Shown piece after piece: positions 36,885 to 49,741 of a stretch of 64,000 bases of DNA. The stretch's first letter is position 1; each line of letters starts with the position of its first letter. Made by a program: the position numbers and the translations under genes. Location: positions 930,001 through 994,000 of the forward strand of contig JAAVVG010000007.1 in the NCBI GenBank assembly GCA_012976225.1, given 5' to 3'. Under the pieces are notes generated by a model. It was given only the letters and a program-made list of their open reading frames with translations. It had not been told where the DNA came from and did not search any database. This DNA comes from Golubevia sp. BC0850. Taxonomy: Eukaryota > Basidiomycota > Exobasidiomycetes > Golubeviales > Golubeviaceae.

Positions 36885-39800
36885 CTAGGTGTAGGCAGGA
36901 AGATCATTTGGATCGACATAAGGTGCTTTAGGAAGCTCTTTTCCGCGAATCCCGGGCTTGTTTTGAGGTTTGACTTCACAGCCTCCATCAAGAGAGTTCC
37001 TCGGCCAATCTTGTCCGTATCCACCAACGGAAGGATCTTCTCCCCAAAATTGAAGTTGAGCGTTGCTGTATGCTTCTGGGTGTTTGTTGATGTAGTCAGT
37101 TGTCGGGTAGTCTTCTGGATCGCAGCCGATGTTGATGTTGTCCTCAGGCTGATAGACACGAACTGCGAAGACGAGAAAAAAGAAGAAAAGGTCAGTCAAC
37201 AATCAGTCCTTCTTATTGGTTCGAAGGGTCATGACTTACCCCAATCTACTCTCATAGTACTTGGAAGATCGATGAGATCCCATTCGGGCGTTCCGAACGA
37301 GGTGCTCATTCCTAGATTGAAGATGATGCTCATCGGTTCACTCGCGATTGGTCGACGAGAGATTTGACTGACAGCATCGGCTGCCATGGCATCTTTCGTG
37401 AGCTTCCAGGTCACTTTGCTGTCAGCAACGAAAGTGATTTCTCCTTCTTCGCCTGTCGAATATTCTCCGCCATCTGAAGTTGAGGACCAAGAGAGAAGGA
37501 AATGAGTGTCAGAGAAGTCGACACCAACATAGCTGGAACTTGAATCTTCCTTGGATATCAAGAGAGAGAAACTCACAAGTAGAGAATTTACCTCCCGTAC
37601 CGGGTTCTCCTCGAAGTCCCTTCTCTGTCGCAGCTTGGTCTGTCTCGGTGACTACTGAAATTGCTTGCTGTAGAAGAGAAGGTCAAGGTTCAGTCAGATC
37701 AGGGCACGCGATGACAGCTGAAGACTCGGAACAAGGAAACTTACCTGGAAAAGACCTCCCGTGTACGAGTTGACATTTGAAAGGTCATAGTCTTTCACCT
37801 CGTAAGCTGGACCGGACGTGTTTGTGAGGGTGTACATGTTGTTGAACGGAGCAAATTGAGCGCTTTGAGATACAGTCATCTTCTCTGGAGTTCCATAAGT
37901 AGTCTGACCCTCGAAGAAATCGATTTCGGGTGCCCCACGACCTTTCCACTTGCCATTAACCTTCGGTCCAGGATGAGAGTCGCCAGGGCAGGTCTGTGGG
38001 AAGAGTGAAGCGAATTGAAGTGAATATGAATAATTTTTGTGGGCTGTTACTCTCGCTCCATTCGATCAACCCCCTTCGAACTCACGCAAGCCGAAAGTCT
38101 CTGACCAGGACTCCAACTCAAAGCACTGGAGTTGTAGTCTCTGTTGAAAGAGACTGAAAGAGATGAAATGGAGTTGAGTCAGGAAACGATATTGAGTCGA
38201 AAGAGCTGGTCTACGAGATGCAACTCACCTGTTCCTCCCTTGGCATTAGAAGCAGGGGTTAAATCGTAATGAGTTTGATTGGGAAGAGTCCCTACATCAC
38301 AAGACTCGTAAGAGTACCTATGAAAAGGTAGAAAATTTTGAAGATCAGCAAGTCTTCCTTATTCTGCGACTGTCTCGCTTTTTACTCACGGCCAGAGACC
38401 CTCTAAAGAAGCACCATAACCAGGACGTCCAAGGTTTCCCAATATCCAAAAGCCGGGCCATAGTCCTAGAGAAGAAGAAGAAGAGAGAGAAAAAGTTAGA
38501 GCGGAACGGAGAAAAGAGAATCGCTCAACTCAACTCAACTCGATGTTCACCTCTGACATTCGAGTAACCCGGAAGCGAGACTGAAGCCTCTATATAACCT
38601 CCAGTGAAGCACATTTTGTTCCTGAGATGAGAATGAAAAGAAATGAGTCAGTTAGAAAAGAAGTCGGCTGTGGAGAAGAATCGATTCGTTGTAGACCTCG
38701 ACGAGACAGAGGGGTCTGGATTTCTCGTCAATCTCAAAGCACTTACCAGGATTGAAGCATTCCGCTCTTGAAGTTACGACCATTGATTGGTTCTTCAGTC
38801 AGTTTGATGGTAAGAGCTCCGTCTTGAGTAGTGATGGCGCTTGGATGATACCATTCCATGTCCCCGGTTTGCCAGTACTAATTTGAGTTTCAGAAATCAG
38901 AAAGACAGATCAGGAAATAGAGAAAAAAGTCGAAGGAAAGGAAGGGGCGGGAAGAAGGGATTGGGGATGGATGAGTCGACGGAGCTGAGAAGAGTCGATA
39001 CGAGTCTGACTTCCGCTCTCTCACTCTGAAGCCAGATTTTGATCTAGAGGTTCGAATGCTTCCTAATCGGCTAAGCACTCACCCAAAGATCGACAGCTTC
39101 CCAGAAAGGATCATCACCTGGCCAAAAAGTACGACCATCAGTGTTAAATTCATCCGAGAAGACCAACTGATAATTTTTTCCATCATATCCAACTCTAGTT
39201 CTAACATCTTGAGGAGTTTCAGGATCTATCATAGAAGGTAATCCAAGTTCAGAAAGATCTGGAAGTTGACCCGAGCTATTGGTTCCACCTAAATTCGAAG
39301 ATCCAGCAGAGGTGTACTCGACAAGATGAAAAGCTTGAAGCAAAGGATAACCAAGAAACAACATCAACATTCCAATCAAGATTAGAAAAAGAGTTCCAAT
39401 GTTCAATAAAGCTCTCAAAGGAAATCCTCCAGAGAAAACATTACCTCTCTCTGATTTTTTCATCCCTTGTGTGTCATGTAACCAGTCGTCATCTTCTTCT
39501 CCTTGAAAGAAATAAACTTTGGCATCTTGTGGAATAGGTTTTGGACTACAACTATAAGTTGAAGAGAAATTTGAATTACGACTTTGTTCAGATAGACCTT
39601 TGAATCTCCTTTCATCTCCGTTGTTAGAAGGAAAAGGTTCTAAGAAATTGGAATCTGACCTTGAAGAAGTTGATCTATGTTGGAACTTTTCTGAAAGGAT
39701 CAGATTCGGTGAATTATGACTCGGAGGTGAACGAGGCTGTTCGAGGGGAGGGGAGGGAGGACGAAGGTCGTGCAAAGAGGTCAGTGAACGTGGACTGCGG

Positions 39801-40098
39801 ATGACGATTCTTTCGAAAATTGAAAATCAGACAGAGGTGGAAAAGATTGGATGTAGCTGATAATCAGAATAAGAAATCTCACATAAGATCTGGAAGCGTT
39901 TAAAGCAGAGGGCCTTCTTGATCCAGGGGGAGTGGAAGGGACTTGAGTGTTGAAAGGGTAAGAGTCTGAAGACCTTGGGATTAATGAAGCATCTGAATGA
40001 TTCTCTGATGAAGATTCTTCTTCTAGATGCAAAAGTTTTGTTTCTGGAGAAGTTATTGGAGAAGAAGGATCGGAAAGACTTGAAGTTGAGCCAGACAT
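36885..40098 (-). CDS. KRE6: Beta-1,6-glucan synthesis protein, Kre6/Skn1 family (GH16-like)
   Basis: Eleven exons (40098-39883, 39736-39083, 38877-38747, 38621-38551, 38465-38390, 38317-38229, 38138-38086, 37993-37745, 37667-37577, 37473-37240, 37162-36885) give 713 residues. It is a type II membrane protein: a Ser/Pro-rich cytosolic tail, a membrane helix at about 182-205 ([20 protein letters not shown]), then a lumenal GH16-like domain. The candidate catalytic motif is EIDFFE (E453, D455, E458), in the family context [13 protein letters not shown]. Other landmarks are [20 protein letters not shown] and [18 protein letters not shown]. Kre6 proteins act in the Golgi/ER or at the cell surface and are needed for cell-wall beta-1,6-glucan. 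The exon 1-2 joint uses an acceptor at about 39737; the nearer AG at 39795 does not keep frame. Confidence 0.93.
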
Positions 40099-40647
40099 CC
40101 TGAGCGGATGAGTGATAGAGTAAGAGTCAGAAGTGAGACTTGAAGCTGTAAAAGGCGATTGAGTGTAAAGGTAAAGTTAAAAGATTAAGGATTTAGAGAT
40201 TTCAGGTTAAAAGAAAAGGATTAATTTAGTTTGAGTGATGGTTTGGGAAGAAGAGAGAAGTAAGAGAGAAGAAAGAAAGAAGAGAGAAGATAAGAGAAGT
40301 GAAGATCATCGGAGAAGCAGCGACGCCACTCTTTCCCGACCTCAACATACAGTGCGAACCTCACTTCGTCGATTTTTTTCCCTCTGGGCTAAAACGGCCA
40401 ACAAATCAAAAGGTCAACGGGCACTCTGTCACGGAGTTCAAAGTACCATCGTCCGAGCGTTTTCATGCGGTCATCCCCTTCTTCTCATGCTGACTTCTTT
40501 CATCAGGAATTCTCCTTCTAGCTGCAACTCCCTCTAAAAGATATGAGCATTTGAACTTAACGGAATAAGATGAACAAAGACAACAAGAGCAAATAGAAAG
40601 CAGGAGCAAGGTCCTCTGTTGAGCAACCGAACCCCCCCCCTCTTTTT
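40099..40647. other. Intergenic, KRE6 promoter
   Basis: This 549-bp stretch contains the KRE6 5' region and the 3' flank of the Asteroid-like gene. Near the KRE6 start it is purine rich (GAAGAGAGAAG runs, about 40240-40310). A run of nine C lies near 40630. Nothing else is seen. Confidence 0.45.
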
Positions 40648-43600
40648 TCACTCCTCTCCCAACATATCAAACAAATTCCCGCCTTTCTTCCTAATTTCCG
40701 AATTACCCTTCTCTTTCACCTCGATCTTAGCCAACTTCTTCTTCTCAGCTTTCCTAATTCTCCTTTCTTCTTCAACGTCGATTCCAAGTAAATCTTCTAA
40801 TCCTTCAAGTAAGACATTCAAATAAGCCTTGACTTTCTCCTCATCTTGTTGACCAAAGCCTTCTTCAGGAAGTTGAGATGAAACATCAGAGCCTTTCGAC
40901 TTTATAGAATTTGCATTGGTAGGATTTTCAATCTTGAACAATTCAAAGTGTAGTAAAGAACCATCGACATAATTTGAACAGGTTTGAAAAGACCCATTTC
41001 CATCTTCCAATAATAGAGCTTGAAGTAAATGTTGATTGGTCTCAAGGGTCAACTGTAAGGTGGTTATGAAATGAATGGATCGAGTCGTTGGAACTACCCA
41101 ATCTAAGTTCTGCATGATTTCTTGAATTCCAATTTTCAATTCACCAGATTTGATTTTCTGATTTAAAGTAAAAGAACATAAACTAGTTTTCAAAGCAGCT
41201 TCAATTTCTTTTCTCTTCCAATTGTTTTTCTTTCTAAGAGTTCCCCAACGAATTGCGCCTTCGATGACTAAGAATCTAAGAGTGGTGACTAGAGGGAAAA
41301 GTTGTTTTGGAATGATTGAAGTTGAAGAAAGAGATTTGATATTTGAATGATTTGCAAGAAGATAGAGATCCATTCGAGTAGATAGAGGTTGTAAAGCCAT
41401 TGGAGATGGGAAAGGATCTGACTTAATAGTCGAAATTGAAGCATTCATGGATTCTTCTTCTCCATTCCTGACTGGATCTAAAGATGAATTTGCAGCTTGA
41501 TGTTGAGCTAAAAGATCACCTAAAGAAGTTGGTAAAGGATTAAAATTCTCATTTCTGATTCTCAAAATCGAAGCATCATTCAAAGAAGTTTCATTCCTTT
41601 CACCCTCCTCTTCGATTTCATCTCTCAACAATTCTGAAAGGTTTCGAATCCTAACAAGTTCAGGTTTAAGTTGATTTCCCTTTCTGACATATTCCAAAAT
41701 TGCAGGGGGAGGTTTGTTGAATTGAGAACCGTTCTTACCTAAATGATTTGCATCATCAGAAGATGCTTCTGAAGAAACTGAACCAGGTCTGGAAGGTAAA
41801 TTTGAAGCATCTAATCCTATATCTGAAGGTTTCAATCCACCTTCCATTTCTGTTTCAACAGGTTCAAGATCTCTCAAAGATTCATCATCACTTTTCAAAG
41901 ATTCCATATCTTCTTCAGCAGAACTTTCATCAATGACTGAAATTAAATCGTCCGGATCTTCACCGCTTGCATAGTCAGATCCTCCAATCCATTTACTCTT
42001 CCGCCTGATAAGGTTTCCATCTTGATCCTCCAATTCCTCGTCATCTTGATCCTCAACTTCAACTTGAGCAGGTAGACTCTTAGGGCTCTCCATGGTTTCT
42101 CTAGCCCAATTCATTCCCCAAGCATCGAAAAGAACACTGAGCACCCATTTCCTAAGTCTTCTAGAAGGTCCACTTTGAGCAGAACTAGTATCTGGATCTT
42201 CCAAGAACTGTCTCGTAATCCAATGCCTGCTAGTCAAAGCAGTAATCATAGAAGGATGAAAGTGACCTTTGAGGAAAGCTTCCTTGTAGAGTTTGATGAC
42301 TGGTAAACCTCTTTTAGAAATGGATGATTCGTTGAATAAGAAAGAAGTTCCAAGTTCAGGTTGAAAGAATTCCACAGCCGGATTCGAAAGGTTTGAAATT
42401 GAAGCCGAAGATTGTTGTTGAGCTAGTAGAGAATAAGAAGCTAAACCTTGAATGATGCCTTCTATTAATACTTCTTTCTCACCTGAAGAAACGTATAAAT
42501 CTCTACTTCTACCTCCAGCTTCAGAATTAGCTTCCAATAACCTTTCCACAACGGATTGAACCAAAGATTTCACAGGATCTAAAACTCCATTATCATTCCC
42601 ACCTGAAATCGTTGCAGCGTCTGTATCCGAAATCACAGAGTTAGAACTTTGATTTTGAAGGACTGAAGCATTACAAGCGGTTGCATTAGCCAATGCCAGG
42701 GTACTCAATTTAGATCCTAACTTAGCAGCTTCCTTAGCAGGAGTAGTAGTGGTTTGAGAAGAAGTACTTTTCCCACTTTCAGATTTTGAAGGAGCTGCTA
42801 AAGGTGTATTACTTCCAGAAACATTCTTACTTGAATTCCCACTTGATTTCTTTGGGTTCATAGCGTTGATCCATTCGGTTCTTAGGGCATTTGAAACATG
42901 TACAACTTTCCCAATTCCTTTTCCCAGGTTTGAAAATAACATTCTTTGATGTTGTGAAGATGTGAAATCGTTTCCTAAAAGTGAGGCTAATAAAGGTAAT
43001 AGAGTTGAGGGAATTTCTAGGTGGGATGCAAGTGTTAAGGGTGAATAACATTTGAAATTAAATGATGATAGAACTGGTGAAATTTCGAGAGAAGTTGCGA
43101 TTGAAGGTGGAGGTGAATAAGAAACATAGATTTCGTTTTCTTGATTTAAAATCGGACTATTGATTTGTTCATTTCTTTTTGAATTCCTGCCTTTAGATTT
43201 CTTGACTGGTGAAAACCCATCATCTTCCAGCTCTTCTTTCTTAACCTCCTTCTCCTTTTCCTTTTGCTGAGACGGATTTTTCAACCTATATTCGAAACTT
43301 TCCAAAGGAACATAACCTTTACATCCTCTAGCTCTTGAACATAAAATGAAAAAATCTGAATCTTGAGAACAAGCGTAACCTTTCAATCGATCAGCAGTTT
43401 CAGCTACTAAACCATCTGCTTCTCCTTCTGCAAAGATTTGTTCCACTTTCAATTCCCTTAAGGTTGAAACTGCGCAATCGAAACTTAAAGGTCCTGGCCA
43501 ATGTTCTTTAAGGTTGGATCGGGTAATAGGTGAAGATCTAATGATACCCAGGTTCTTGGAAAGTTGGTCTGAAATTCTAGAAAGAATCGTTGGAATCTTT

Positions 43601-43980
43601 CGAGGTTCTTCTGGTCCATCCCAGATGAAGACGAAATTTAAACCTAGAGATCTGAAGGAAGGAAAAAGAGGTAAAAGATTCAGCTAAGAGAGGAGAGGGT
43701 CTGTAAAAGAAAGAAGGGAAATTAAAAGAAAGACTTACCTCCAAACATTGATTGTATCTCTGATATGTTGAGACCATAGAAGGTATTCACCACCTTTTAG
43801 AGTTTTATGGAAGTTATTCAGATAAGCTTGAAATAGCCATGCCCAAGCGTCGATGACTAAAGTGGGAGAATCCGGATTGGGATTGGTTGGGGTTGTGGAT
43901 TGAATTGGTTTGAATTCAACTTCTTGAGCTAAGTACTTTGAAGACTGATTGACATAAGAAGTCAAACCTTTGACTCCCAT
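40648..43980 (-). CDS. Asteroid/XPG-like nuclease-fold protein
   Basis: Two exons (43980-43739, 43651-40648) give 1081 residues. The N-terminus MGVKGLTSYV followed by VIDAWAWLFQAY is the XPG/FEN-type N-terminal nuclease fold. The internal nuclease region is seen at EGEADGLVAE (E156, E158, D160) and CSQDSDFFIL (D178, D180), so most acidic metal ligands are present. The pattern GCKGYVPLESF after it points to the Asteroid branch rather than FEN1, EXO1 or Mkt1. Function of fungal Asteroid proteins is not established; nuclease activity is inference. The rest is long and Ser/Glu rich, with helical segments such as QLFPLVTTLRFLVIEGAIRW. It is divergent from the mitochondrial Hsp70 gene. Confidence 0.8.
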
Positions 43981-44246
43981 CAGTAATAGAAAGAGAAACT
44001 CAAGTCAAAGAAGAGGAAGAAGAGAGAACCAAAGGTTGTCGGAAGATCGAACTTGCGAGAAGAAATTTTCCTCAGCGCGCACTGTGAAGAAATTCTCGCT
44101 GCTGGAGTTTCCTTCTTGTTTCCTCACCTAATCCATCCCATCCTTACCCTTACAATCCATTCTAATTCCAACTTTTAACTAATTTGGTCTTAAACTACAA
44201 TCAACTACAACAACAACATTCACCTTCAATTCTAACACATTCAATC
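43981..44246. promoter_or_regulatory. Divergent promoter, Asteroid-like gene and mitochondrial HSP70
   Basis: This 266-bp region serves both genes. It contains GAA/TTC-type words, for example GGAGTTTCC at about 44104-44112 with a following CTTC, and GAAATTTTCC near 44062. These resemble imperfect heat-shock elements, which would fit an Hsp70 gene, but none is a perfect three-unit element. The leader before the Hsp70 ATG is rich in CAACAACAACA. Confidence 0.35.
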
Positions 44247-47075
44247 ATGTACGGAATGCTTCGCTCTGGAATTTCACCAGCTTCAAGGAATCTCTCCACT
44301 CAATTACGATCTTCAAACCTTTCAACACAACTACCGGTTAGTACCCCTATTTTATATTGGTATGGATTCGATTGATTCACATAGATCTATCACATTGGAC
44401 AGCCACGATTCAGCTGAGTTCTCCTCATTAGCTCATCCTCCATTGCCACTTCTCTTCATCCCAACTTCTTCTCTCTTACTCATCTCCTCCTCCCCTCCCG
44501 TCCCTCCTCTTTCTGCTTCTCTCTACTACTTCCATCATCGAACAGCGACTAGCCACTCAAGGAGTCAGATGGAACTCCGGTGGAAAAGTTCAAGGCTCAG
44601 TCATCGGTATCGATCTAGGTAGTAAGTAGTTCATCATCATCATCCTCCCCATCTCTTTCCCTATCCTTCATCTAACCTCCCTCTCTCCCTCTCTCTTCCC
44701 AAGCCACCAACTCATGTGTTTCAGTAATGGAAGGTCAAACCGCTCGAGTGATTGAAAATTCGGAAGGTGGTAGAACCACTCCATCAGTAGTAGCCTTCAC
44801 AAAAGATGGTGAAAGGTTAGTTGGAGTTCCAGCCAAACGTCAAGCCGTTGTCAATCCAGAAGCCACCCTTTTCGCAACCAAAAGATTGATCGGTAGGAAA
44901 TTCCAAGACAAGGAAGTTCAAAAGGATTTAAACAACGTTCCTTTCAAGATTGTACCTCATTCTAATGGTGACGCTTGGTTGGAAGCTAGAGGTGAAAAAT
45001 ATTCTCCTTCTCAAATTGGTGCTTTTGTGGTCGGAAAAATGAAGGAAACTGCTGCTGCTTATCTTGGAAAAGCTGTTAAACATGCTGGTGAGTTGATCTA
45101 CAACAAGAGATGAGGATGAGAGGGAGAGGCCAAAGGGAGCGAGTAGGACGAGATACAAAGTTGAAAAGAAGAATGGAAGAAAGTATAGGATGAGACAGCC
45201 CCCTCGTCGAGAGCTGAACTGCTCATGGATACAAGACTTTGGATTTCCCATTTGTTCTATACAAAATTTGATGGGATTCTTGTTCCGCGAGTCTAGAGAG
45301 CTACGATATTGAGGTTTCGGGACCTTCTCTTCTGAACCCAAGGTCTGACTGAAAAGTTCTTCTCACCTCCCTCGCTCCTTTCAGTCATCACCGTCCCAGC
45401 CTACTTCAACGATTCTCAACGTCAAGCCACCAAGGATGCCGGTACCATCGCTGGACTAGATGTTCTCCGTGTCATCAACGAGCCAACTGCTGCTGCTCTA
45501 GCCTACGGATTGGACAGATCTGATTCTTCAGTGATTGCAGTCTTCGATCTAGGTGGAGGTACCTTCGATGTCTCAATTCTAGAAATGCAAAAGGGAGTTT
45601 TCGAAGTGAAATCAACTAACGGAGACACTCATTTAGGAGGAGAAGATTTCGACATTGTCTTGGTTGAACATTTAGTTAAAGAATTCCAAAAAGATTCAGG
45701 AATCGATGTCTCAAAAGATCGTATGGCAATTCAACGTATTCGTGAAGCTGCTGAAAAAGCCAAAATCGAATTGTCTTCAACTTCTCAAACTGATATTTCT
45801 TTACCTTATATTACAGCGGATGCATCTGGACCAAAGCATATCAACACTAAATTATCTAGAGCTCAATTAGAAGGTTTAGTTGGAAAATTGATTGATAGAA
45901 CCGTTGAACCTTGTAAGAAAGCGATTTCTGATGCTGGAGTTAAAGCAAGTGAAATTGAAGAAATCATTATGGTTGGTGGAATGTCTAGAATGCCAAAAGT
46001 TGTTGAAACTGTTAAAGGAATTTTCAAACGTGATCCTTCTAAGGGAGTCAATCCAGATGAAGCTGTTGCTATTGGTGCTTCTATTCAAGGTGGAGTTCTT
46101 TCAGGTCAAGTGACTGATATCTTACTTTTAGATGTCACTCCACTTTCTTTGGGAATTCAAACTCTCGGTGGAGTTTTCACTAGATTGATTAATCGTAATA
46201 CTACTATTCCGACCAAGAAATCTCAAGTCTTCTCTACTGCTGCTGATGGTCAAACTGCAGTTGATATTCAGGTTTACCAAGGAGAGAGAGAATTGGTTAG
46301 AGATAACAAATTATTGGGTAATTTCCAATTGACTGGAATCCCACCTGCTCCAAAGGGTGTTCCTCAAGTTGAAGTCACTTTTGATATTGACGCTGATGGA
46401 ATCGTTAACGTTTCTGCTAAGGATAAGGCTACTAACAAGGATCAATCTATGACCATCGCTGCTGGTTCTGGTCTTTCTGATGCTGAAATTGAACGTATGG
46501 TTTCTGAATCTGAACAATACGCTGGTGAGTAGATTGATTGAAATGGTGATGCGCCTCTCCAGTTCTCGGATGATAATTCGCCTCTGTTTTCTAACCTATT
46601 TTTTCTCTCTTCTTTCTTTCAACTTCTTCCTCTCAGAATCCGACAAGGCTAGAAAACTTGTCATCGAGGAGGCTAACAAGGCTATTTCTGTCTCTGGTGA
46701 GACCTCTAAGGCTCTTGCTGAGTTCAAGGAACAAGTCGATGCTAAGGAAGCTGAGGAACTACAGGTTAAGATCAAGGAGCTCGAGGAGCTTGCTGCTAAG
46801 GCCCAGAATGTGAGTACTTTTTTGGATCCGTTCGTCTGAGAAATAGAAGATGTAATCAATCACCTTGCTCATCCTTTCCTCTTGCACCTCCCCTCTCAAA
46901 TTTACAGGGAGACGAAGAGATCACTGCTGATGGACTAAGGGAAAAGATCGATTCAGTCCAACAAGCGTCTCTAGGACTCTTCAAGAAGGTTTACGAGAAG
47001 AGAGCCGCTGATGGTGATGCTGCTGAGAAGCCAAAGGACGAGAAGAAGGAAGGTGGTGAAGAGAAGAAGGAGTAA
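44247..47075 (+). CDS. SSC1: Mitochondrial Hsp70 chaperone (Ssc1/DnaK type)
   Basis: Six exons (44247-44336, 44546-44621, 44704-45087, 45385-46524, 46637-46809, 46908-47075) give 676 residues. It drives import of precursors through TIM23 and folds proteins in the matrix. An N-terminal Ser/Arg/Leu-rich presequence ([19 protein letters not shown]) precedes [18 protein letters not shown]. Other signatures: [57 protein letters not shown] and [10 protein letters not shown]. The substrate-binding domain follows ([14 protein letters not shown]), then a lid and a Lys/Glu/Gly-rich end ([10 protein letters not shown]). The bacterial/mitochondrial DnaK character and the presequence exclude cytosolic Ssa or ER Kar2. 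The ATP-binding loop is split by an intron between DLG and TTN. Confidence 0.97.
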
Positions 47076-47814
47076 TCAATCCCCCCGACTACTCCAAAGA
47101 TCAAATTACATCCAAAATAGAATTCTTCAACAAAAACAAAACATCACCCCTTTTCTTTCTCATCAGCATTTTAATTCTCCCTTTTTCTCTCGTGTAAAAT
47201 TGGTTTCACTTTCTCCTCGCATTTCCCCCTCTCTCCCTTTCTCCAGTTCAGTCGCATCTTCCCCAAAAACTCCTCCACGCCTCCCAAAAACAAGACTCTT
47301 CTTTTCTTACAGAGTTTTAGATCCTTATTGCATTGACCTTATCTCAAACTCTCACTCTACTACAAAATCAAACCATCTTATCTACCCACCACTCTTCTCG
47401 TTACTGCTCTCTATAGTTCCTCTCTTCTACCCTTTTTTTCTTGTGGATCTCTTTATTGTAGATTTATTCAAAGAAAGAAATTTGAAGATGACTTTTTTTT
47501 TCTCTTCCATGTTCGTTCTCGGAGTGGGTGTTTGAAACGTGCTTTGAGTAGAAGGAGATTCGAAACATTGGTCTATCACGCTGCTACTCGATCAATCGGC
47601 TAAAAAGGGAGAAGATCTTTTGTTTGAACCTCTCGGATGATCAAAATTTGTCTGGCAGAGTTTCCCAAGCCCCTGCGATCCTATTTTCACCTTCTCTCAC
47701 TTTCTCGTCACCTCGAATCCGTTCCAGCCGTTTTCCAGCTCCTACTTTTCTAATTCCAACCCGCTGATCCTTCACATCTCCTCAAATGCGATATTCTTCT
47801 TTGCTCTCGACCTT
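47076..47814. other. Intergenic, HSP70 3' flank
   Basis: This 739-bp region is strongly pyrimidine rich on the plus strand just after the stop, which may be 3' UTR. An open frame of 174 codons (47011-47535) overlaps the gene end in another frame and is low complexity, so I do not call it. Nothing else is seen. Confidence 0.45.
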
Positions 47815-49161
47815 TCAATCTTCCCACTCTCCTAGATCTTTAACCTCAGCTCTTCCAGCCTCCCTAATCCATTCGGCACTGCCTGCCAAAATCTTGTCCT
47901 CTTCTTCTCTGAACTCTTCCATCTTACTTTTTTCCAGGAAGAGAGTCAATCTGGAACAAGAATAGAAAGTACTTTGTCCTGGAAGCGCTGGAAAATTGGA
48001 GGCCAGACGTCTTGAGAGAAGACATTCTGCTAACACTTGGCAACTATAATTCTGTTCTTTGCTGAGATAGAGTTCACTTAAACTTGGGCACTTTAGACTA
48101 CGTATTAGCTTGACCTCGAGATATTGAAGAAGAGGATCAATAGAAAAGCCAGGATTTTCTTCATCGTCTCTCGCCCCACAGAGCTTGAGCCATTCAAGGG
48201 CGTCTTGACTTTTGATTCGCTTGACCGAATGTTCCTGGCATGCAGAGTACGATTCATACCAGTCGACTCTATACTCTGTGTGAGGATGAGGACCTCCGAT
48301 GATGATTTCGAGAGTCTCCAGGCGATTATTCCAATCAGTCGGGAATCCTACTTCTCGAGATGCGCAAATCTTCTTCAGCTGGGGAGCTGATCCTATGATG
48401 CGGAGGCATGCGTAGGCAGCACTTTCATTCATCATATTGGAAGTCCTGAGCTTCGGGAAATTGAAGACTTGGGAGTCCTCTTCCTTTGAATCTCGGCCAC
48501 AATCGACCGTAAGATTCTGGAGCGTGAGGCTGGCATCCTTAAAGATCTCGAGGAGCTGACTTGGATACGTCCACTCGATCTCAAAGTCGTATTATTGAAG
48601 AACCTGAAGGCGAGAAAGCCATTTGATGTCATCCTGGCTGAAATCCGGGGGTTCCATGACTGCGAAGAGAGAAAGTTTCCTTGGGACAGCTCTTCCCACT
48701 ATTGGAAGATTTCTAGCCTTCATCTGGTTGAGATGTTCCAATCGGGGAAAGGAAATTCGGAAGAAAAAGAGTCCAGGCCCGAATCTATAAGGATAATCGA
48801 TCTGCAACTCGAAGAAGTGGAGGTGGAGATCCAGGACTTCCAGAGACGTAGAAAGTTGAAGTAGAGACAGAATGGGAAAGGTTACATTTATGTCGTCCTC
48901 TAAGAAGTCGTAGTTGAGGTTTATGATCTTGACCGTCTCCAAGGAATGATTGGATCTTTCAGATGCTGCCTCGAATATTCTCCTGTATTGATCTGGCTTG
49001 ATGAGCAGGTCCTCGTCCTGTATCTCGATCGTTCTCCAGAAAGTAGATGAATCGGACAAGAGCTCGTTCCACTTTCGAGATACCATCATCATCCGCCCCA
49101 GCTGAAGAAAAGGAAGTCGTTTGAGAGTATCCGAGAGGATCTCTTCAGGAAGTCCTTCCAT
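47815..49161 (-). pseudogene. F-box/LRR-type gene interrupted by one in-frame stop
   Basis: The frame opens with MEGLPEEILSDTLKRLPFLQ and VSRKWNELLSDSSTFWR, a clear F-box, and continues with leucine-rich stretches. After 189 codons a TAA at 48594-48592 interrupts it (SRLQVLQ, stop, YDFEIEW). The same frame then stays open for 258 more codons to the stop at 47815. The later part (SLKCPSLSELYLSKEQNY; AEWIREAGRAEVKDLGEWED) aligns by eye with the copy at 62.2-63.4 kb, so it belongs to the same gene. No GT-AG pair that would remove the TAA as a normal-sized intron is evident. A single-base change from CAA would explain it. Alternatives are a sequencing error, stop read-through, or a truncated F-box-only product. 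Confidence 0.75.
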
Positions 49162-49741
49162 TTAAGAGCTCACTTGTGTAGTCTATACTAGAAGTACGCC
49201 TATCGATATTAGCCACTTCTAGTGGAAAGGGTAAACGGAGCTGCTGGAAAGGGAAGGATAGAGCAGCCGTTTTTCAGAAAGAAGGAGTTAAGCAGCAGTG
49301 GATGAGGAAGTATACTCCACTACTCATTATGCTTACCGGCCTTGAGTATAAAGGTATTCTGTACCAACTGATTGCAGCTCGAAGATGACACCCCAAAGTC
49401 GTGTAGGAGGGCAAGCTTGGGCCAACGGATAGTGCGAGCGAGAGAATGGACGAAGAAGAAGAAGAAGCTTGGGAAGTCGCTCTTTGAAGGGTCGGAAGAT
49501 TACAGTCCTGCTACTTAATTGGAGGGCTTGTTTTTCGTCAAGATAAATTTGGCTATATTCGAGGTTGGGTTGGTTGTTGGGTGGTTGGAACTCGAAAACG
49601 CTTGCGCTGCCAGATGAGATTGAGGCTTCCACAGCGACCAGCAGCATCAAAGTCAAGCTCGACTTCTTCTTTTTTAATTCTTGAGGATTTCAAGGTCCAA
49701 CTGAAAGGCTAATCTTCAACTTCTTATCTCACAACTTCAAC
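49162..49741. other. Intergenic, WBP1 promoter
   Basis: This 580-bp stretch lies between the divergent F-box pseudogene and WBP1. It contains a GAAGAAGAAGAAG tract near 49450. No coding or RNA feature is recognisable. Confidence 0.45.

Noticed and set aside
39030-39065. tRNA-like B-box word (GGTTCGAATGC) in a KRE6 intron
   Set aside because: No matching A box or cloverleaf stems are visible around it.
39737-39882. Apparent frame break between KRE6 exons 1 and 2
   Set aside because: The nearest AG (39795) breaks the frame, but the acceptor at about 39737 joins in phase, so no frameshift is needed.
44060-44115. Heat-shock elements upstream of HSP70
   Set aside because: Only imperfect GAA/TTC units are visible; mentioned as weak evidence under the promoter, not as a site.
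46596-46859. Open frame antisense to mitochondrial HSP70
   Set aside because: It is the known kind of antisense shadow of Hsp70 coding sequence, without its own support.
47011-47535. 174-codon open frame overlapping the HSP70 end
   Set aside because: It starts within HSP70 in another frame, and the rest is pyrimidine-driven low-complexity sequence in the 3' flank.
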